Positions 37,665-46,108 are shown, counted from the stretch's first letter. The stretch is 47,628 nt of DNA from Lachnospiraceae bacterium (GCA_017434885.1 JAFSGE010000043.1:1-47628); one strand, 5' to 3'. Made by a program: numbers and translations. The notes: generated from the sequence alone by a model not told the origin.

Positions 37665-37988
37665 ATGCTTGGAAATATTGTGAAAGTAGTTGTGGACAGA
37701 CCGTTAGGAAGCTACCATCCTAAATATAAAGATATATATTATCCTATAAATTATGGTTATATTGAAGGAATAATTGCGCCGGACGGAGAAGAACAGGATG
37801 CATATATTTTAGGTGTGGATGTGCCGGTGAAAGAATTTGTAGGAAAAGTAATAGCAATTATTCATCGGGATGATGATGTTGAAGAAAAGTGGGTGGTTGC
37901 ACCTGAAAATGTTTCTTTTACAAAAGATAAAATTATGGAGCAAGTCAGATTTCAAGAGAAGTACTTCAAATCAGAAGTCAGAATGTAA
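37665..37988 (+). CDS. Short inorganic pyrophosphatase-like protein
   Basis: The protein has 107 residues. YPINYGYIEGIIAPDGEEQDAYILG matches the core of family I soluble pyrophosphatase (landmarks YPINYGYI and DGEEQDAYIL). The normal D-G-D-P-L-D core reads D-G-E-E-Q-D, so one acidic metal ligand is Glu and the protein is only about 60 percent of the usual length. Activity toward pyrophosphate is uncertain. The upstream junction is GATTTTGAA with GGAGA. Confidence 0.75.
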   Translation: MLGNIVKVVVDRPLGSYHPKYKDIYYPINYGYIEGIIAPDGEEQDAYILGVDVPVKEFVGKVIAIIHRDDDVEEKWVVAPENVSFTKDKIMEQVRFQEKYFKSEVRM

Positions 37989-38041
37989 AATCTTGTTTGC
38001 AAATATTGGATAATATGAATTTAAAAATTGGAGAAAAAAAT

Positions 38042-38581
38042 ATGAAATCTTTACAAAAAATTCAAAAGACATGTGGAGTCTTTCAAGTTTTAACAAAGGT
38101 AGCCACGACTCTATGCTTTGTTGGCTCAGGCTTGCTGCTTGTCGGAATGATTTGCGGCATTGTTATTTCCGGTACAGGAGCAGTTATTTCAGAGGGAAAG
38201 GAAACTCTGTATAAATTGACCGCATCAGGATCCTTTTATGAAATGACAGGTACGCTTCTGGTGGATTTTATAATTACCCTGACGAATGCTATCCTGTTTT
38301 TGCATGCCTATCGGTATTTCAGCGTAGAACAGGCTGATGGTACTCCTTTTTCCTTGAAAGGTGCGGGTTTGATGAAACGCTTGGGTATTCTGCTGATAGT
38401 CCTTCCTGCGGTGGAAGCAATTCTGGTAGCTATAGTGCAAGGTATTTTTGAACTTTCTCAAAATGATTTTTCCGATATTGGTAATGGAACAAGTGTCATG
38501 ATGGGTATCATGCTAATTCTGATTTCTATGATTCTCAGTTACGGAGCTACTTTGGAGCAAGGAACTCAAATACATGAATAA
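38042..38581 (+). CDS. Four-helix membrane protein of unknown function
   Basis: The protein has 179 residues with four hydrophobic segments at about 20-45, 72-92, 108-130 and 145-170. The start MKSLQKIQKTCGVFQ is basic and cytoplasmic. No family is recognised; relatives of similar look are annotated DUF2975-like. Junction GAATTTAAA at 38017 and GGAGA lie ahead of the ATG. Confidence 0.65.
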   Translation: MKSLQKIQKTCGVFQVLTKVATTLCFVGSGLLLVGMICGIVISGTGAVISEGKETLYKLTASGSFYEMTGTLLVDFIITLTNAILFLHAYRYFSVEQADGTPFSLKGAGLMKRLGILLIVLPAVEAILVAIVQGIFELSQNDFSDIGNGTSVMMGIMLILISMILSYGATLEQGTQIHE

Positions 38582-38614
38582 GCATGTGCTTATTTAAAGT
38601 TGCGGAGGTTAATG

Positions 38615-39232
38615 ATGCACATAACATTATTCACAGATAACATAGATGAATATTTGAAAGAAGATAGTGTGATAGATTTCGGAAACGAAAGCATTGTGCG
38701 GCTTGCAGATGCCTTATATCAAAAAGCAGACAGTGAAGCGGAGTACATAAAAAAGGTATATGAATTTGTAAGAGATGATGTTTCACATTCGGCAGATGTA
38801 AACAAGGATGTAATAACCTGTTCAGCATCAGAGGTTTTAAAAGCAGGACATGGGATTTGTTTTGCAAAGTCGCATTTGTTGGCTGCTTTGTTACGCTGTA
38901 AATCTATTCCAACCGGTTTTTGTTATCAAAAATTGATATTGGATGACGAAACAGCTCCTGTTTTGATATACCACGGATTAAACGGAGTATATATCAGTGA
39001 ATATCAAAAGTGGGTACGCCTTGATGCCAGGGGAAATAAAGAGGGTGTAAACGCACAATTTTCAGTAGAGGAAGAACATCTTGCTTTTCCTGTTCGTGCT
39101 GAAAAAGGTGAGAAAGATGGTTTTACAATTTATCCTAACCCGGATAAAAAGGTTTTAGAGCGATTGAGAAAATATAAGACAAGGACAGAACTTTGGAATG
39201 ATTTGCCAACCGACTTGGATTATATTTCATAA
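38615..39232 (+). CDS. Transglutaminase-like cysteine protein
   Basis: The protein has 205 residues. A complete transglutaminase-core triad is visible: Cys in KAGHGICFAKSHLLAALLR (landmark GHGICFAKS), His in YHGLNGVYI and Asp in WVRLDARGNK. There is no signal peptide, so it acts in the cytoplasm as a peptidase, amidase or transferase. The ATG at 38615 has GGAGG at six bases. The upstream junction is degenerate (TATTTAAAG). Confidence 0.82.
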   Translation: MHITLFTDNIDEYLKEDSVIDFGNESIVRLADALYQKADSEAEYIKKVYEFVRDDVSHSADVNKDVITCSASEVLKAGHGICFAKSHLLAALLRCKSIPTGFCYQKLILDDETAPVLIYHGLNGVYISEYQKWVRLDARGNKEGVNAQFSVEEEHLAFPVRAEKGEKDGFTIYPNPDKKVLERLRKYKTRTELWNDLPTDLDYIS

Positions 39233-39264
39233 TACAATTTGAAGTTGATGGAGGGAATATCACG

Positions 39265-39720
39265 ATGCAGAATATAATTATGCAACCTATTGGATGTGTT
39301 AAAAATTGTATTGAAAATAAAAAGGATGTTTCATGGGGAGAAGATGTTTCTACAATTATGTTGGGCGAAGAATATTATACAGGACTGAAAGGACTTGAAG
39401 ATTTTTCACATGTAATAGTTATTTACTATTTGGATAAAGCAAAATATGAAAAAGAGAAGCATCTGCAGAGAAGACCTCAAAATCGTGAAGATATGCCATT
39501 GGTAGGTATCTTTTCACAGAGGGGAAAGGATAGACCGAATACAATAGGTATGACATCTGTTGAAATTGTTTCGGTGGGTGAAAAGTCAATAACAGTAAAA
39601 GGGTTGGATGCCATTGATGGAACGCCTGTATTAGATATTAAGCCATACTATCCTGCTTATGATAAGAAAGATGCATATGTACCAGAATGGGTTACGAGGC
39701 TGATGGAACATTATTTTTAG
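39265..39720 (+). CDS. trmO: TrmO-family tRNA methyltransferase
   Basis: The protein has 151 residues in the UPF0066/TsaA/TrmO family, which uses SAM to methylate N6-threonylcarbamoyladenosine at position 37 of tRNA. The landmarks GIFSQRGKDRPNTIGMT and DGTPVLDIKPY are intact. Related short copies are frequent in accessory regions, so it may modify something other than tRNA. Junction CAATTTGAA and GGAGGG lie upstream. Confidence 0.85.
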   Translation: MQNIIMQPIGCVKNCIENKKDVSWGEDVSTIMLGEEYYTGLKGLEDFSHVIVIYYLDKAKYEKEKHLQRRPQNREDMPLVGIFSQRGKDRPNTIGMTSVEIVSVGEKSITVKGLDAIDGTPVLDIKPYYPAYDKKDAYVPEWVTRLMEHYF

Positions 39721-39738
39721 GATATGCTTATGTTGAAA

Positions 39739-39782
39739 ACGTTTAGTAAGTCGGTGGGTTTAGCAGAGATTCGAATTTGAAT
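39739..39782 (+). repeat. Junction element, copy 1 (CAGTAA-CGGTG-CTGAGA type)
   Basis: ACGTTTAGTAAGTCGGTG then GGTTTAGCAGAGATTC leads into GAATTTGAA. It aligns base for base with 42411-42453 and 45043-45085: shared core YAGTAARYCGGTG and T-Y-A-R-C-W-GAGA. The arms TAAGTC and GGTTTA can pair. Confidence 0.65.
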
Positions 39783-39806
39783 TGGCAGCAGAGAGGATGT
39801 TCGTAA

Positions 39807-40250
39807 ATGTACAACTTTAAGAGAATCGGAATGAATGAAATTGAGGCCATAAAAGAGTTATTTACAAGTGTATTTACAATCGAACCATGGAATGATGATT
39901 GGTCAAACAAAGAACAGTTGGATTTGTATTTGTCTGATTTGGTGGGACAAAGTAATTCATTGGCATATGGATTGTTTGAAGATGAAAAATTGATAGGTGT
40001 TTCTATGGGGCATATTAGGCATTGGTATTCCGGCACTGAATATTATATTGATGAGTTATGCATACAGACAGATAAGCAAGGAAATGGTATTGGAACTTAT
40101 TTTCTGAAAGAAATCGAAAGAGGAATAAAAGAAATTGGTTTAGCACAAATTTTTTTGCAAACAGAGAGTAATGTACCTGCTTATGGCTTTTATCAGAAAA
40201 ATGGATTTTGCGAATTGAAGGAGCATGTATCGTTTGCAAAACGAATATAG
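39807..40250 (+). CDS. GNAT-family N-acetyltransferase (array)
   Basis: The protein has 147 residues. ELCIQTDKQGNGIGTYFL holds the acetyl-CoA loop QGNGIG, and AYGFYQKNGF is motif B. The ribosome site GAGAGGATG is ten bases from the ATG. Junction GAATTTGAA lies at 39773. Substrate unknown. Confidence 0.87.
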   Translation: MYNFKRIGMNEIEAIKELFTSVFTIEPWNDDWSNKEQLDLYLSDLVGQSNSLAYGLFEDEKLIGVSMGHIRHWYSGTEYYIDELCIQTDKQGNGIGTYFLKEIERGIKEIGLAQIFLQTESNVPAYGFYQKNGFCELKEHVSFAKRI

Positions 40251-40314
40251 TGCAGGGATATAACAACACAGAGAAGAATTTGAAGTTGATGGATGAAAAG
40301 AGGTAAGGAATTAC

Positions 40315-40596
40315 ATGGATTTTACAACGATTACAGCTTGTGGAGAATGTTGTGTAGGATGCAAGAAAAAAGAAGATGGTATTTGTCAAGGATGTATAGA
40401 GTCAGATGGACATTGTGTGGAATGGGAGCAATCTAATGGTTGCCCAATACATAAATGTACAAGAGAGCATAATGTGCAATTCTGTGGATTATGTAAAGAA
40501 TTTCCGTGTGAATGGCTGACTCAAAAAGTTGTTTGGCGGCAAAATGTAGTAGAAGAATTAACAGAATTAGCAAATCTATATCGCCAACAGAATTAG
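40315..40596 (+). CDS. DUF3795 Cys-rich protein (array)
   Basis: The protein has 93 residues with 13 Cys (CGECCVGCKKKEDG, CQGCIESDGHC, CGLCKEFPCEW), the DUF3795 pattern. A zinc- or Fe-S-binding role is likely but the family has no assigned function. A second member lies at 43993. The junction upstream is GAATTTGAAGTTGATGG. Confidence 0.85.
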   Translation: MDFTTITACGECCVGCKKKEDGICQGCIESDGHCVEWEQSNGCPIHKCTREHNVQFCGLCKEFPCEWLTQKVVWRQNVVEELTELANLYRQQN

Positions 40597-40629
40597 ACAA
40601 ATTACAGTAATACTGAATGATAAATTTGT
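40597..40629 (+). repeat. Compact attC-like hairpin directly after a stop codon
   Basis: ACAAATT (40597-40603) pairs with AATTTGT (40623-40629), and inside it CAGT (40605-40608) pairs with ACTG (40612-40615). The outer 3' arm is the array's junction motif, so here the motif has a visible inverted partner. Confidence 0.6.
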
Positions 40630-40652
40630 GCAATAGAAACGGAGAACGCAAA

Positions 40653-41249
40653 ATGAAAATATTGATATTAATGGGAAGCCCCAGACTTCACGGAAATACC
40701 GCCGAACTGTGCAAGCATTTTATGGAGGAACTGAAAACGCAAAATGCCGAGGTACAGTACATCGAACTTGAAAATAAAACAATCACTCCTTGCAAGGAGT
40801 GTTATGTCTGTCAGGATGTATCAGGAGAGTATGGTTGTTCACAAAAGGATGATATGACAGAAATAGCAGAAAAGATTTTGTGGGCAGATACTGTTATTTT
40901 GGCAACTCCTATTTTTGCCTGGTATTGTACAGCAAAGATGAAAGCAGTGCTTGACCGCCACTATGGCTTTAATAAATTTTATGGTAGCGCGGAAGGATGC
41001 CTTTGGGAAAATAAGAAAGTCGGTATTATTGCAACTCATGGGTATGAGGGAGATTATGCAACTGAACCTTTTGAAGTGGGTGTAAAGAGGTTGTGCATTC
41101 ATTCTAACCTGAAATACATCGGCATGTATTCCGTGCAGGATAGCGATAATCTTGCTTCTTTTCGGACCACCGAAGCGGTAGAGGGGGCGAAAGCCTTTGC
41201 ACGTAAAGTAATGAAAGAAGAAACCTTGGGAAAAAATGACAGAGAATAG
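40653..41249 (+). CDS. NADPH-dependent FMN reductase / flavodoxin-fold protein
   Basis: The protein has 198 residues with a flavodoxin-like fold. The FMN phosphate loop is GSPRLHGNTAEL, then CKECYVCQ and GCSQKDDM, typical of the NAD(P)H-dependent oxidoreductase group with a Cys-rich loop, and TPIFAWYCTAKMK. GGAGAACGCAAA precedes the ATG at 40653. Confidence 0.88.
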   Translation: MKILILMGSPRLHGNTAELCKHFMEELKTQNAEVQYIELENKTITPCKECYVCQDVSGEYGCSQKDDMTEIAEKILWADTVILATPIFAWYCTAKMKAVLDRHYGFNKFYGSAEGCLWENKKVGIIATHGYEGDYATEPFEVGVKRLCIHSNLKYIGMYSVQDSDNLASFRTTEAVEGAKAFARKVMKEETLGKNDRE

Positions 41250-41280
41250 GAATATTAAGTCAATTAGGAGAAAAACCGGT

Positions 41281-41739
41281 ATGAATGCAAAAGCATTACT
41301 GGTAGTTGATGTTCAGGAAGAATATATGAAAAGATATGAAGAAGGCTTGCTGAAACGCATTAATCAACGAATTGGAAAGGCTGTAGAAGATAGGGAACTC
41401 ATAGTCTATATAGAAAATATCAAGATGCTTAGGCTTGCGGAGAAAAAAAGCCCATTTGCTACCGGGTTATATATTGCGTCTCCCTATGTGTTCAGCAAAA
41501 AGAAAGCCAGTGCATTTTCGAATGCGGAGCTAGTGAATTTCTTAAAAGAAAAGGGGATAACCAACCTTGAAATAATCGGTGTAGATGGTAATTATTGCGT
41601 GCTTGGTACTGCTAAAGAAGGCAAAAAATACTTAAATAGTGTGAGTGTAAATTGTAATTGTGTTGGGGCAATGAATAACCAACGGTATGAAAAAACAAAA
41701 GAAACACTTAGTAAATTAGGAGTGGAAATTTTGAATTGA
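41281..41739 (+). CDS. Isochorismatase-like cysteine hydrolase
   Basis: The protein has 152 residues. Catalytic Asp10 in LLVVDVQEEY, a Lys in KKKASAF and Cys106 in GVDGNYCVLGTA complete the isochorismatase-fold triad. The family includes nicotinamidases and N-carbamoyl hydrolases. The ATG at 41281 has TTAGGAGAAAAACCGGT. The upstream junction lacks the AATTTGAA motif; the downstream one overlaps its stop codon. Confidence 0.87.
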   Translation: MNAKALLVVDVQEEYMKRYEEGLLKRINQRIGKAVEDRELIVYIENIKMLRLAEKKSPFATGLYIASPYVFSKKKASAFSNAELVNFLKEKGITNLEIIGVDGNYCVLGTAKEGKKYLNSVSVNCNCVGAMNNQRYEKTKETLSKLGVEILN

Positions 41740-41754
41740 GCGGTGAACTAAGAT

Positions 41755-42411
41755 ATGAAATTGATAGAGAAAGGAAATACTGCAGAAATATATGAGTATG
41801 GAGATAATTTAATATGCAAATTGTTCTATCCTCAATACCAGACAGATTATATTGAGCATGAGTTCCATAATGCAACTATGGCATGGGAATTAGGAATAAG
41901 AACACCAAAGGCTCATAGGATTATCGTGGAAGACGGGCGTCAAGGCATTATTTATGACCAAATTGTTGGAGAAGTACTTTCTGTTAAATTTTCTGAACCA
42001 AGCGAACCGGCATATGATGTGTGGATGAACAGGTTTGTTGATTTTCATAAACAGTTAATGCAATACAGTATAGATGATGCTATCTCTTATAAAGACTTTT
42101 TGAAAATGTTTGCAACGGATGAAGAAACAATTGCAAAAATCAACGCATTAGCTGATGGTAATTGTTTTATTCATGGTGATTTTCATATGGAAAATGTGAT
42201 GCTTGATGAGAATAACGAAATAGTGCTTATTGATATGATGAATGTATGCAAGGGCACGGCGCTGTATGATGTTGCAAGAACATATTTTTTGTTAAGTTAT
42301 GACAATAAAATCCAAAGCAAATACTTGGAAAAGATGGGATACTCTGTAAAGGATATTATGCCGTATTTAGAGGTGATTTTATCAGTTAGAGAGAATGAAA
42401 TGAAGAGATAA
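41755..42411 (+). CDS. APH-fold phosphotransferase (array)
   Basis: The protein has 218 residues. The catalytic loop HGDFHMENVML and metal site VLIDMMNVCKGTALYDVART are complete. It is shorter than usual APH proteins (around 260-300) because of a compact N-terminal lobe (KGNTAEIYEYGDNLICKLF). Small-molecule kinase of unknown substrate. Confidence 0.85.
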   Translation: MKLIEKGNTAEIYEYGDNLICKLFYPQYQTDYIEHEFHNATMAWELGIRTPKAHRIIVEDGRQGIIYDQIVGEVLSVKFSEPSEPAYDVWMNRFVDFHKQLMQYSIDDAISYKDFLKMFATDEETIAKINALADGNCFIHGDFHMENVMLDENNEIVLIDMMNVCKGTALYDVARTYFLLSYDNKIQSKYLEKMGYSVKDIMPYLEVILSVRENEMKR

Positions 42412-42453
42412 CGTTCAGTAAACCGGTGTGTTTAACTGAGAGATGGATTTGGT
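42411..42453 (+). repeat. Junction element, copy 2
   Basis: TCAGT (42415-42419) AAAC (42420-42423) pairs with GTTT (42430-42433), an unpaired A, and ACTGA (42435-42439). The nine-base-pair hairpin with one bulged base is followed by GGATTTGG. A bulged base is also a feature of folded attC sites. Confidence 0.65.
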
Positions 42454-42466
42454 GGTGATAATTATA

Positions 42467-43093
42467 ATGATAGTCGGAGTGATTCAGGCAAGTTCACAGA
42501 CAAATAAAAACAGTATTTTATTTGATGCTGTAAAGGAATATGCTACAGGACATGAAGTGGTTAATTTTGGTTGTTTTCCGGATGATATCATAAAATTTTC
42601 ATATATTGAGATATCAATAGAAATAGGTATTCTTCTTGCAAGTAAAGCTGTTGATTTTGTTGTGACAGGATGTTCATCTGGACAGGGAATGATGTTGGCA
42701 TGTAATAATATGCCCGGAGTTATCTGCGGATATGCGCCCACACCTAAGGATGCATACTTATTTGCACAAATAAATAATGGAAATGCTATTTCTTTACCTT
42801 TAGGCGAAGAATACACCTACTCCGGAAGTGAAAATTGTAAGAAAACGATTGAAATGTTATTTTGTGAATCGTTTGGACAGGGATATCCTAAAGATCAGTC
42901 AGCGAGAAAAATTAGTGACGCAAAATTGCTTAAGTCTGTAAGAGAAAAGTCTCAAGTAGATTTTATTACGCTATTGGAAAGACTTGATGATAATTTGATT
43001 ACAAAAGTTTTACAAAAGAACAATGTGTTTGATTATGTCCTAAATAATGGTACTGACATTACTATTATTAATTGGATTAAGCAACACATATAA
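42467..43093 (+). CDS. RpiB/LacA/LacB-family sugar-phosphate isomerase
   Basis: The protein has 208 residues. TGCSSGQGMMLACN corresponds to the RpiB active-site loop with its Cys. A C-terminal extension of about 60 residues is typical of the longer family form. The protein begins MIVGVIQASSQTNKN. The ATG at 42467 follows GGTGGTGATAATTATA; the ATG at 42443 lies inside the junction and would place hydrophobic junction-coded residues at the N-terminus, so it is rejected. Confidence 0.83.
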   Translation: MIVGVIQASSQTNKNSILFDAVKEYATGHEVVNFGCFPDDIIKFSYIEISIEIGILLASKAVDFVVTGCSSGQGMMLACNNMPGVICGYAPTPKDAYLFAQINNGNAISLPLGEEYTYSGSENCKKTIEMLFCESFGQGYPKDQSARKISDAKLLKSVREKSQVDFITLLERLDDNLITKVLQKNNVFDYVLNNGTDITIINWIKQHI

Positions 43094-43134
43094 TATTAGC
43101 CTGCATGGAGAGCCTGATAAAAAGAGAAAGCTTT

Positions 43135-43215
43135 GAATTGAGCGAGCTCTTTTGCGAGCGATGACAATTAAACAAAGTTCAATTGTATGGGAAAGAGAGA
43201 ACAATAAATTTGAAG
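43135..43215 (+). repeat. 81-bp repeat, copy 1
   Basis: The first 66 bases differ from 46155-46220 at only two positions. It holds the direct repeat GCGAGC, a palindrome CAATTaAAC-aaa-GTTCAATTG with one mismatch, and ends five bases later in AAATTTGAAG. CTTTGAATT at its left edge can pair with AATTTGAAG at its right edge. Confidence 0.8.
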
Positions 43216-43229
43216 AGGTGAGGATAGAT

Positions 43230-43874
43230 ATGAAAAATACAAATTTGTCTATTATTTTTGATTTGGATGGAACCCTTTGGAATTCTACAGGTTGTGCATG
43301 TGATATTTGGAATCGAGTGTTGGAAAAGCATAATGATATTTCGTTTAGAATGACAAAGGAAAAAGCGGAGCAATTGATGGGAAAGACAATGGAAGACATT
43401 GGAAAAATACTTTTTCCAGAACTTAATACTGAAGAAAGAAACGCGATTGTTGATGAATTTGGAGATGAAGAAGTAAAGTATTTAACAGAAAATGGTGCAG
43501 TTTTATATGAAGGACTTGAAGATACACTGAATCTGTTGAGTCAACAATATAAATTGTATATTGTAAGCAATTGTCAAGATGGATATGTTCCTGCTTTCTT
43601 GCATGCACACAAATTAGAAAGATATTTTACTGATATAGAAATGTCTGGACGTACAGGTCTGGATAAGGGTAATAATATTAAATTAATAATGAAAAGAAAT
43701 AATATAGAATCAGCGGTTTATATTGGAGACACAGATGGAGATGAAAAAGCGGCTCGTTTTGCGGGCATTCCGTTTATCTATGCAAAATATGGTTTTGGAG
43801 AAGTTATATCACCAGACGCTATAATTGAAAATATTAGTGAATTGCCTGAACGTATAAAAAATGGGGTAAAATAG
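43230..43874 (+). CDS. HAD-family phosphatase
   Basis: The protein has 214 residues. HAD motif I FDLDGTLWNS, motif II VSNCQDGY and motif IV YIGDTDGDEKAARFAG are intact, with an alpha-helical cap between about 20 and 85. It resembles phosphoglycolate or beta-phosphoglucomutase-type phosphatases. The ATG at 43230 follows GAGGTGAGGATAGAT; an in-frame ATG at 43161 lies inside the repeat and lacks a ribosome site. Confidence 0.87.
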   Translation: MKNTNLSIIFDLDGTLWNSTGCACDIWNRVLEKHNDISFRMTKEKAEQLMGKTMEDIGKILFPELNTEERNAIVDEFGDEEVKYLTENGAVLYEGLEDTLNLLSQQYKLYIVSNCQDGYVPAFLHAHKLERYFTDIEMSGRTGLDKGNNIKLIMKRNNIESAVYIGDTDGDEKAARFAGIPFIYAKYGFGEVISPDAIIENISELPERIKNGVK

Positions 43875-43992
43875 ATTAAATAAATCAACAGCAAATATGT
43901 CTATAAATAACAATTTTCCAAACACTTGAAAATTTCAGTCTTGTGGAGAGATTGAAAGCACGCATGAATTTGAATTTTAAGGAGAAATGTTT

Positions 43993-44367
43993 ATGAAAAA
44001 AGAACTTGGTATTGCCCGTTGTGGATTAGCATGTTGCCTGTGTTCTGAAAATGAACATTGCGGTGGCTGTGATTCCGGAAATTGCCCAGATACAGAATGG
44101 TGTGAAAATAGAAAGTGTTCGATAGAAAAAAATATTGATAATTGTTTCCTGTGTGAAGAGAATTGTAGGAAGGGACTCCTTGCAAAGACTAAACCTTATG
44201 GGTTTACTTTGTTTGCCAAAAGATATGGTATTGATACTTTAATCAACCGTCTCGAAGAAAATGAGAAAAATGATATAGTTTATCATCGACAGGGAATTGT
44301 TGGAGACTATGATGATTTTGATGATGTCGAAGAGCTTATTCGATTCATACAAACAGGTAAGCGTTAA
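43993..44367 (+). CDS. DUF3795 Cys-rich protein (array)
   Basis: The protein has 124 residues and begins RCGLACCLCSENEHCGGC, with later CENRKCS, CFLCEENC, giving the DUF3795 pattern. It is longer than the member at 40315 and not a recent copy. The ATG at 43993 is eight bases from AAGGAGA. The 118-base gap before it has the hairpin TTTCAGTC / GATTGAAA and the junction GAATTTGAATTTT. Confidence 0.85.
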   Translation: MKKELGIARCGLACCLCSENEHCGGCDSGNCPDTEWCENRKCSIEKNIDNCFLCEENCRKGLLAKTKPYGFTLFAKRYGIDTLINRLEENEKNDIVYHRQGIVGDYDDFDDVEELIRFIQTGKR

Positions 44368-44415
44368 ATTTGAAGCTTATGAATAATTCAGATAAACAAT
44401 GAAAGGGAGTTCACG

Positions 44416-45042
44416 ATGGAATTTTTTGAAGTAATCGACAAAAGAAGAACAGTCCGAGATTTTGAAAACGAAAAAATATCACAGGTTGTTATAGAAAAAA
44501 TAATTGGGGCAGCACTGAAAGCTCCAACAAATGACCATATGCGTGATTGGCATTATATAGTAATTCAGAATAGGAATACAGTAATGAAGCTTCTTGATAT
44601 TATTCCTAAAGGTATTTCCGATGAAGACATGGAACAACTTATAAGGGATTGGAATTTGAGTGACAATGAACAGCAGAACGCCTACAGAGATGCTGTGCCC
44701 AAACAACATAAAATGCTAATGGATGCTTCGGTTGTTGTCATTCCTCTACTAAAGCAGAAAACTGATATTCTTCATCCCGACAATATATCACATCTTAATG
44801 GTTTCGCCTCAATTTGGTGTAGTATTGAAAACTTATTCCTTGCTTCGACTGCCGAAGGATATGGTTGTACTCTGCGAATTCCACTTGGCAATGAGGGGGA
44901 GTATGCAAAAGAGATGCTTGGTTTTCCGGATGATTACTTTATGCCCTGTTTTATTGGAATAGGTAAGCCAAAGAAGAATGCATCAGTCATAAAGCAGAAG
45001 AATATTGATGTCAAAGAGCGTATTCATTGGGATAATTGGTAA
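44416..45042 (+). CDS. Nitroreductase-family flavoprotein
   Basis: The protein has 208 residues. The nitroreductase start IDKRRTVRDFENEKIS and KAPTNDHMRDWHYIVI bind FMN; SIENLFLASTAEGYGCTLRI is the second FMN region. The junction motif AAATTTGAA overlaps the previous stop, and a 48-base gap separates it from that gene. GGGAGTTCACG precedes the ATG. Confidence 0.88.
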   Translation: MEFFEVIDKRRTVRDFENEKISQVVIEKIIGAALKAPTNDHMRDWHYIVIQNRNTVMKLLDIIPKGISDEDMEQLIRDWNLSDNEQQNAYRDAVPKQHKMLMDASVVVIPLLKQKTDILHPDNISHLNGFASIWCSIENLFLASTAEGYGCTLRIPLGNEGEYAKEMLGFPDDYFMPCFIGIGKPKKNASVIKQKNIDVKERIHWDNW

Positions 45043-45090
45043 ACTTTCAGTAAGCCGGTGCAATCAACTGAGAGATGAACTTGAAATTTA
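45043..45090 (+). repeat. Junction element, copy 3
   Basis: TCAGT (45047-45051) pairs with ACTGA (45067-45071), with GC-cggt-GC inside. GTAAACTT just before it (from 45039) can pair at seven of eight bases with AAATTTAC (45083-45090), which overlaps the junction motif GAACTTGAA. Confidence 0.65.
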
Positions 45091-45104
45091 CGGAGGCGTT
45101 AGTA

Positions 45105-45506
45105 ATGAGACTTGACGGATTTGGATTGTTTGTAGAAGATATGGCAACTATGATTCGCTTTTATAGAGATGTTTTGGGCTTTGAAATCAAAGAAGGTGAA
45201 GATATTTCAAATGTATATTTGATTAAGGATGATACATTATTCCTTTTGTACGGAAGAAGTGACTTTGAGAAAATGACAAGCCGCAAATATGAATATATAA
45301 AGGGACTCAATGGCCACGCAGAAATTGCATTGTATGTTGATACTTTTGAAGAGGTGGATGCTGAATATGAAAAAGCCATAAGTAAAGGTGCTGTTTCTGT
45401 ATTAGAACCCGAAACAGAACCTTGGGGACAAAGAACCTGTTATATTGCAGACCCAGAGGGAAATCTGATAGAAATTGGTTCTTTTAATAAGCCTTTTAGA
45501 AGTTAA
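45105..45506 (+). CDS. VOC-family (glyoxalase-like) protein
   Basis: The protein has 133 residues. Two beta-alpha-beta-beta-beta units: FGLFVEDMATMIRFYRDVLGFEI and HAEIALYVDTFEEVDAEY, closing with CYIADPEGNLIEI whose Glu is a usual metal ligand. VOC proteins include dioxygenases, lyases and antibiotic-binding proteins. The ATG at 45105 has CGGAGG upstream. Confidence 0.87.
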   Translation: MRLDGFGLFVEDMATMIRFYRDVLGFEIKEGEDISNVYLIKDDTLFLLYGRSDFEKMTSRKYEYIKGLNGHAEIALYVDTFEEVDAEYEKAISKGAVSVLEPETEPWGQRTCYIADPEGNLIEIGSFNKPFRS

Positions 45507-45553
45507 AGTTGAAACGATAGCAACAAAAGAGTTGGATTTGGCGAGGTGAATTT

Positions 45554-46084
45554 ATGCTAAGATTAAGACCATATCGAAAGAATGATAGTCACAAAATAGT
45601 AACTTGGGCTCAAGATGAGAACACATTTTATAAATGGAGTGAAGGCAGACTTGGCGGTTTTCCTGTTTCGGCAGAACGTATGGAACAGGCAGTTTCCGGA
45701 AGAATAGATAATGAAAAATATTTTCCGTTTGTTGCTTTTGATGAAGAGGGAATAGAAGGTTTTTTTACCCTTCGCCAACCTGGAGAAGCAGCAGGTGAAT
45801 TAAGCTTCGGATATGTAATTCTGAGTCCTGAAGCAAGAGGAAAAGGCTATGGAAAACAAATGTTGCAGTTAGGCATCAAATTTGCATTTGAACTTTACGG
45901 TGCGTCGAAAGTGACATTGGAGGTTTTTGAGAATAATCCAAGTGCGTATCATTGTTATAAATCGGTTGGTTTTATTGAGAATGGTAATAGCACGATTTAT
46001 AATTTATGTAATGAAGAGTGGAAAAGCATAGAGATGGAGATTTGCCAATTTCAGTCGTGCAAAGAGAATGAAAACAACATATGA
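45554..46084 (+). CDS. GNAT-family N-acetyltransferase (array)
   Basis: The protein has 176 residues. Acetyl-CoA loop ARGKGYGKQML, then NNPSAYHCYKSVGF. It is a paralogue of the GNAT at 37136, so the array holds related but diverged members. GAGGTGAATTT precedes the ATG; junction GGATTTGG lies at 45534. Confidence 0.88.
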   Translation: MLRLRPYRKNDSHKIVTWAQDENTFYKWSEGRLGGFPVSAERMEQAVSGRIDNEKYFPFVAFDEEGIEGFFTLRQPGEAAGELSFGYVILSPEARGKGYGKQMLQLGIKFAFELYGASKVTLEVFENNPSAYHCYKSVGFIENGNSTIYNLCNEEWKSIEMEICQFQSCKENENNI

Positions 46085-46108
46085 TTTGAAGTTATATAGG
46101 AATAATTT

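Noticed and set aside
43161-43229. Extended N-terminus of the HAD protein through the 81-bp repeat
   Set aside because: No ribosome site, and the repeat is conserved as DNA next to a different gene elsewhere.
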